Assembly (NCBI RefSeq): GCF_900167975.1
Contig: NZ_FUZU01000003.1
Coordinates: forward strand, 806,001-870,000
DNA length: 64,000 nucleotides
Source: Ohtaekwangia koreensis
Lineage (GTDB): Bacteria; Bacteroidota; Bacteroidia; Cytophagales; Cyclobacteriaceae
Direction of reading: 5' to 3'
Shown here: positions 60,480-64,000 of the stretch, piece after piece
Numbering within the stretch: position 1 is the first letter of the stretch
Layout of the letters: every line of letters starts with the position of its first letter
Program-made: the position numbers and the translations under genes
The notes under the pieces: generated by a model
The model's database searches: none
The model's input: only the letters and a program-made list of their open reading frames with translations
What the model was told of the DNA's origin: nothing

Positions 60480-63035
60480 TTATTGTGGTACAATTGTGTA
60501 ACGCTTTCCTTTTTCAGTTTCAATATCAATTACATATCCCTTGGTGAACTCCAGCGCAGGAATTGTAGCAGCTTCACTTTTTTTATAGGCTGGTACTTTG
60601 GCTGCCTGTGTCAATGGATTCGGATTTATACCAACACTATTCTTTGTAGTCGTTTCAACAACCTTCACGGGAATGGAAGTACGTATGCGGCAAGTCCCTC
60701 CCAGCGTTGATGTAATAATAGCTTCCTGAAGCTTTCGCTCTTTCCAGCGAATGCTGACTTCAAAAGCTCCTCTTGCCCGAAGTCCTGTTACGCTTCCGTC
60801 AGGCCATGCATCCGGGAGCGCGGGCAGTATATTTACTTCGCCATCATGACTTTGAAGTAACATCTCTGTTATACCGGCCGTTGCACCAAAGTTTCCATCA
60901 ATCTGAAAAGGCGGATGCGCATCAAACAGATTCGGATAGGTACCACCACCTCCCATTGTATCCTTCTGTAATTTGGGATCTATATAGGTAAGACCATCCT
61001 TGAAAATCGCGTACGCATGATTACCATCACGCAGTCGCGCCCACCAGTTTATCTTCCATGCCATCGACCACCCTGTACTTACATCACCACGGTGGATTAA
61101 AGACTGCTTTGCTGCTGCTGCCAATTCAGGAGTATATATAGGGGAAATCTGATTGCCTGGATGCAGTCCAAAAAGATGTGACAAGTGGCGGTGTTTATCA
61201 TTTGGATCATCCCAATCTTTAAACCACTCTTGCAGCTGTCCATGTTGTCCTATATGATAGGGATATAGCTTCGCCAAAGCAGCCTCAACCCTCGCAGTGA
61301 AATCATCGTTAACGCCTAAAGTCTTTGAAGCACTCAGGCAATTTTCAAAGAGTTGTCGCGTGATGGCCATATCCATTGTTGTAGCCATGCTGATCTGAAA
61401 TTCCTTACCACCGATTTTAAAAACATTTTCCGGAGACGTTGAAGGATTCGTTACCAAATATCCATCGAGTCCTTCTACAAGCCAGGCGAGTAAAAATTGT
61501 GCTGCACCTTTCATCAATGGCCATGCTTTATCCTTGAGATATAGCGTATCACCTGTAAATATATAGTGCTCCCATAAATGTGTACTGAGCCATGCACCAC
61601 TCATAGGCCAACACGCCCAGCGGGCACGACTACGAGGATCCCATTCATAACCGCCCGGAGGAGAAGTCTTGGCCCACACATCAGCATTGTGATGGGCACA
61701 CCAGCCTTCCGCAATTCCATAATTGATCTTGGCAGTCTGCGCACCGTTCACCGAAAGCTGGTATATAAAATCCAATAATGGTGTGTGGCATTCGGATAGA
61801 TTGGTAGATTCCGCGAGCCAGTAATTCATCTCTGTGTTGATGTTAGTGGTGTAATTGCTTCCCCACGGTGGTTTGACATAATCGTTCCATATACCTTGAA
61901 GATTAGCAGGTATACCTCCAGGCCGCGAACTTGAAATCAACAGGTATCTTCCGAATTGATAGTATAAAGTTTGAAGTTGGGGATCAGGTTTACCTTCATT
62001 GAAACGCAGCATGCGTTTATCTGTGGGAAGCTTCAGCGCATCAGGATCCGCACCCAGATCAAGCGACACGCGGTTGAATAAATTCTGATAATCTGCAAGG
62101 TGTGATGCCTTCAACTGTGCAAATGACTTCTTCGTTACAGCATCAAGATTCGCCTTCGCTTCTATAGCAGGATCTTTACCCTCATGACCAGGTGATTTAT
62201 TAAAACCATTAAAACTCGTAGCTTCCGTAATATATAGTGTAACCACATCTGCATTGGTGACAGCAAGCGAAGAATCCTGCTTCGTTACTATACCGCCTTC
62301 AGCTTTTACTTTCAGGTGTAATTCGAAATTCATTCCTTCACCCTGCCAGTCATCGTAAACAACTTGAAGGGGCTCTGCCTCCCGATTGGCTACATATAAC
62401 GGAGCTTTTCCGTGAAGTACCAGGAGGTCATTCGCTATAGCACCGGTGGTATATTTTAATTTGCTCTGGAGTGACGCTTTGAATGTGATGCTCTTCTTCT
62501 TGTTTGCAGACAAACGAATTACCAACGTTTTATCCGGGTGGCTGATAAAAGATTCACGTGTATAGGTTACCCCTCCCGTTGTAAATGTGACCGACGCAAT
62601 CGCTTTTGTCAGGTCAAGACTCCTTCGATAGTTTCGGACAACGGTATCTTTCAATGAAAAATCCAGAAAGAGATTTGCCATGTGCAGGTACCGTGCCGAG
62701 TATGGGCCTTGCATTTTCTTCCAGTATGTTTCTGCGGCAGCATAATCGCCCTCGTTTACCGCTCGCCTTACAAGTGGTAAATATTTTATACCATTCGGAT
62801 TATTCCCCGGATCCGGATAACCTGACCAAAGTGTATTGTCATTAAGCTGAAATCTTTCGCGTATCACACCACCGAAGATCATCGCGCCAGTTTTTCCATT
62901 GCCCAAGGGTAACGCTTCCTCCCATGCAGTGGCGGGCTGCCTATACCAGATCGTAAGGAGATCCGGTACAGGCTGCGCCAAAGCAGTATATACCCAAGCA
63001 TATATGAATACCAAACAAATCAATAGTCGTCTCAT
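60480..63035 (-). CDS. GH95 alpha-L-fucosidase/galactosidase
   Basis: The 851-residue protein has a signal peptide ([20 protein letters not shown]) and matches GH95. The N-terminal part has [20 protein letters not shown] and LNDNTLWSG. The catalytic (alpha/alpha)6-barrel carries [13 protein letters not shown] with the Asn residues that activate water, and later [19 protein letters not shown] with an Asp. GH95 enzymes are inverting and act on alpha-1,2-L-fucose or, in some members, alpha-L-galactose. Length is slightly above the usual 780-800. It follows susD in the leftward operon after 153 bases and precedes GH97. Confidence 0.92.
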   Translation of the reverse strand: MRRLLICLVFIYAWVYTALAQPVPDLLTIWYRQPATAWEEALPLGNGKTGAMIFGGVIRERFQLNDNTLWSGYPDPGNNPNGIKYLPLVRRAVNEGDYAAAETYWKKMQGPYSARYLHMANLFLDFSLKDTVVRNYRRSLDLTKAIASVTFTTGGVTYTRESFISHPDKTLVIRLSANKKKSITFKASLQSKLKYTTGAIANDLLVLHGKAPLYVANREAEPLQVVYDDWQGEGMNFELHLKVKAEGGIVTKQDSSLAVTNADVVTLYITEATSFNGFNKSPGHEGKDPAIEAKANLDAVTKKSFAQLKASHLADYQNLFNRVSLDLGADPDALKLPTDKRMLRFNEGKPDPQLQTLYYQFGRYLLISSSRPGGIPANLQGIWNDYVKPPWGSNYTTNINTEMNYWLAESTNLSECHTPLLDFIYQLSVNGAQTAKINYGIAEGWCAHHNADVWAKTSPPGGYEWDPRSRARWACWPMSGAWLSTHLWEHYIFTGDTLYLKDKAWPLMKGAAQFLLAWLVEGLDGYLVTNPSTSPENVFKIGGKEFQISMATTMDMAITRQLFENCLSASKTLGVNDDFTARVEAALAKLYPYHIGQHGQLQEWFKDWDDPNDKHRHLSHLFGLHPGNQISPIYTPELAAAAKQSLIHRGDVSTGWSMAWKINWWARLRDGNHAYAIFKDGLTYIDPKLQKDTMGGGGTYPNLFDAHPPFQIDGNFGATAGITEMLLQSHDGEVNILPALPDAWPDGSVTGLRARGAFEVSIRWKERKLQEAIITSTLGGTCRIRTSIPVKVVETTTKNSVGINPNPLTQAAKVPAYKKSEAATIPALEFTKGYVIDIETEKGKRYTIVPQ

Positions 63036-63188
63036 AGTAAAGATTCTCTCCTATGGACTATAAAATTCAACAGCTCCCTTACTCTCACTTCGTATTTATT
63101 TGTGTTTTTATACTATATGTTAAAAATGTACCCAGACGGTCAATGTATACTTATTCAATGGATAGATATTTACCGATAGCACTCCGTA

Positions 63189-64000
63189 TTATTGCCAAGG
63201 CTCATTATTCTGCCAAACGCCTTGCATAATATCCATTTGAGATTGTGGTATAGGCCACAGGTATCCATCAAACTTGCGCTTGCTTCCATTCTGATGATAC
63301 TGGATTGTTGGGATTACTTGTTCTGCGATTCCCCAACGAATCAGATCATTATAGCGAATGCCCTCATAAGCAAGTTCAACGCGTCTTTCATTGCGAATAT
63401 TCTCTTGTGTCAATTCCGTTTTAGCAGGCATCTCCACACCGGGCCGTGCACGTACATCGTTCAATGCTTTCAACGCACGTTCATCTGTACCCTGACCGCT
63501 TTCAAACATAGCCTCAGCGTATAGCAGCAGTAAATCTGCGTATCTCATTTTTACTATATCCTGATCGCTCAGGTTTGATGAGTTAGCCGTGCGCAAGTTT
63601 GGGTCAATCCACTTTTTAAAAGCCATATTCGTAAAAGGTATAGCCCCTTCTGATACACGACCATCATTGGAGAAAGTCCCTGTCTTTGTATTGTTAACCC
63701 ATGGATCACCGATTTGAAATATAGTCATCTTCAAACGCGGGTCCTTCTCTCCTGTATTCGGATCCTTTACTTCGTATGCGTCTCTCAACTGTGGCGTTGG
63801 GAAGACAGACATTCTGCTGCTCACATATTGATCGAGTTGATGATAATCATCCGGTGCAGCATATATAACCGAGAACATGATCTCCGGATTATTCTTTTGC
63901 TCATTGAAAAATATACCAGGATAATTTGTGTGCAGTCTGAATGGATTTTGTGGATCGCCAATTAAACTCCATGCCGTCTCCGCTGCCTCGCTGTAGCGTT
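63189..64000 (-). CDS. SusD/RagB-type lipoprotein, partial (N-terminal part outside window)
   Basis: The frame is open to the right edge (270 codons visible) and ends at 63189. It begins inside the protein with RYSEAAETAWSLIGDPQNPF. The late SusD helices are seen in DQDIVKMRYADLLLLYAEAM and LNDVRARPGVEMP, then the C-terminal NERRVELAYEGIRYNDLIRW phrase and the terminal QSQMDIMQGVWQNNEPWQ. A Met at 63878 is internal and not the start. It heads the leftward glycoside-hydrolase operon; its SusC partner is expected just outside the window. Confidence 0.92.
   Translation of the reverse strand, partial: RYSEAAETAWSLIGDPQNPFRLHTNYPGIFFNEQKNNPEIMFSVIYAAPDDYHQLDQYVSSRMSVFPTPQLRDAYEVKDPNTGEKDPRLKMTIFQIGDPWVNNTKTGTFSNDGRVSEGAIPFTNMAFKKWIDPNLRTANSSNLSDQDIVKMRYADLLLLYAEAMFESGQGTDERALKALNDVRARPGVEMPAKTELTQENIRNERRVELAYEGIRYNDLIRWGIAEQVIPTIQYHQNGSKRKFDGYLWPIPQSQMDIMQGVWQNNEPWQ

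Noticed and set aside
1-64000. CRISPR array, insertion sequences, integrase or plasmid origin
   Set aside because: No regularly spaced short repeats, transposase or recombinase frames were found; the only long repeats are inside the S74 protein gene.

Overview
The window looks like a chromosome segment of an aerobic, glycan-degrading member of the Bacteroidota, probably a Cytophagales-type organism (phylum fairly certain, order a guess). The evidence is SusC/SusD-type uptake proteins, many signal-peptide and lipoprotein products, a surface protein of the kind exported by type IX systems, starts with little Shine-Dalgarno signal, and a promoter of the Bacteroidota type (TTTG ... TAnnTTTG at 51180-51213). 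No insertion sequence, prophage, CRISPR array or intact RNA gene was seen.

Left part (1-3.4 kb): a partial secreted protein running off the left edge, then a repeat-built surface protein ending in a self-cleaving S74 chaperone domain. Next comes the most striking block (4074-19080), a co-directional 15-kb array: PstS-like binding protein, SusC, SusD, AtsA-type sulfatase, two very small membrane proteins, a sterol-desaturase-type hydroxylase, a second AtsA-type sulfatase, an arylsulfatase-A-like sulfatase, a second PstS-like binding protein and a formylglycine-generating enzyme. It reads as a self-contained system: import a sulfated substrate, activate three Cys-type sulfatases, cut sulfate esters and perhaps hydroxylate the product. 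Both binding proteins carry an EF-hand-like calcium loop.

Middle (19-38 kb): a TonB-dependent receptor, small DUF proteins, a GH76 enzyme coupled to an unknown protein, a 2058-residue alpha-2-macroglobulin with an intact thioester motif, a Kdo/WaaP-like kinase with a GT9 glycosyltransferase, an amino-acid permease and an alpha/beta hydrolase. The gaps hold decayed genes: a tRNA-like remnant, an OBAP/DUF1264-like lipoprotein and an internally deleted AlkB-like gene.

Right-middle (38.7-53.5 kb): three short-chain dehydrogenases with an AraC-type and a TetR-type regulator, each with a visible candidate operator; a GT4/GH57 pair that overlaps by about 100 bases; a hibernation factor; a CoA-transferase; a deletion scar joining a SusD fragment to a beheaded endonuclease/phosphatase gene; a kinase-less sensor followed by a single receiver; and a phosphodiesterase-alkaline phosphatase fusion. 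Both stand-alone receivers of the window have Asn in place of the phospho-acceptor Asp.

Right end (53.5-64 kb): a leftward polysaccharide utilization locus, SusD (partial) - GH95 - GH97 - GH105 - GH29 - GH92, which suggests a fucosylated, alpha-galactosylated or alpha-mannosylated glycan with uronic acid. Across the window the tetranucleotide TATA, flanked by C or G, seems over-represented even inside genes.
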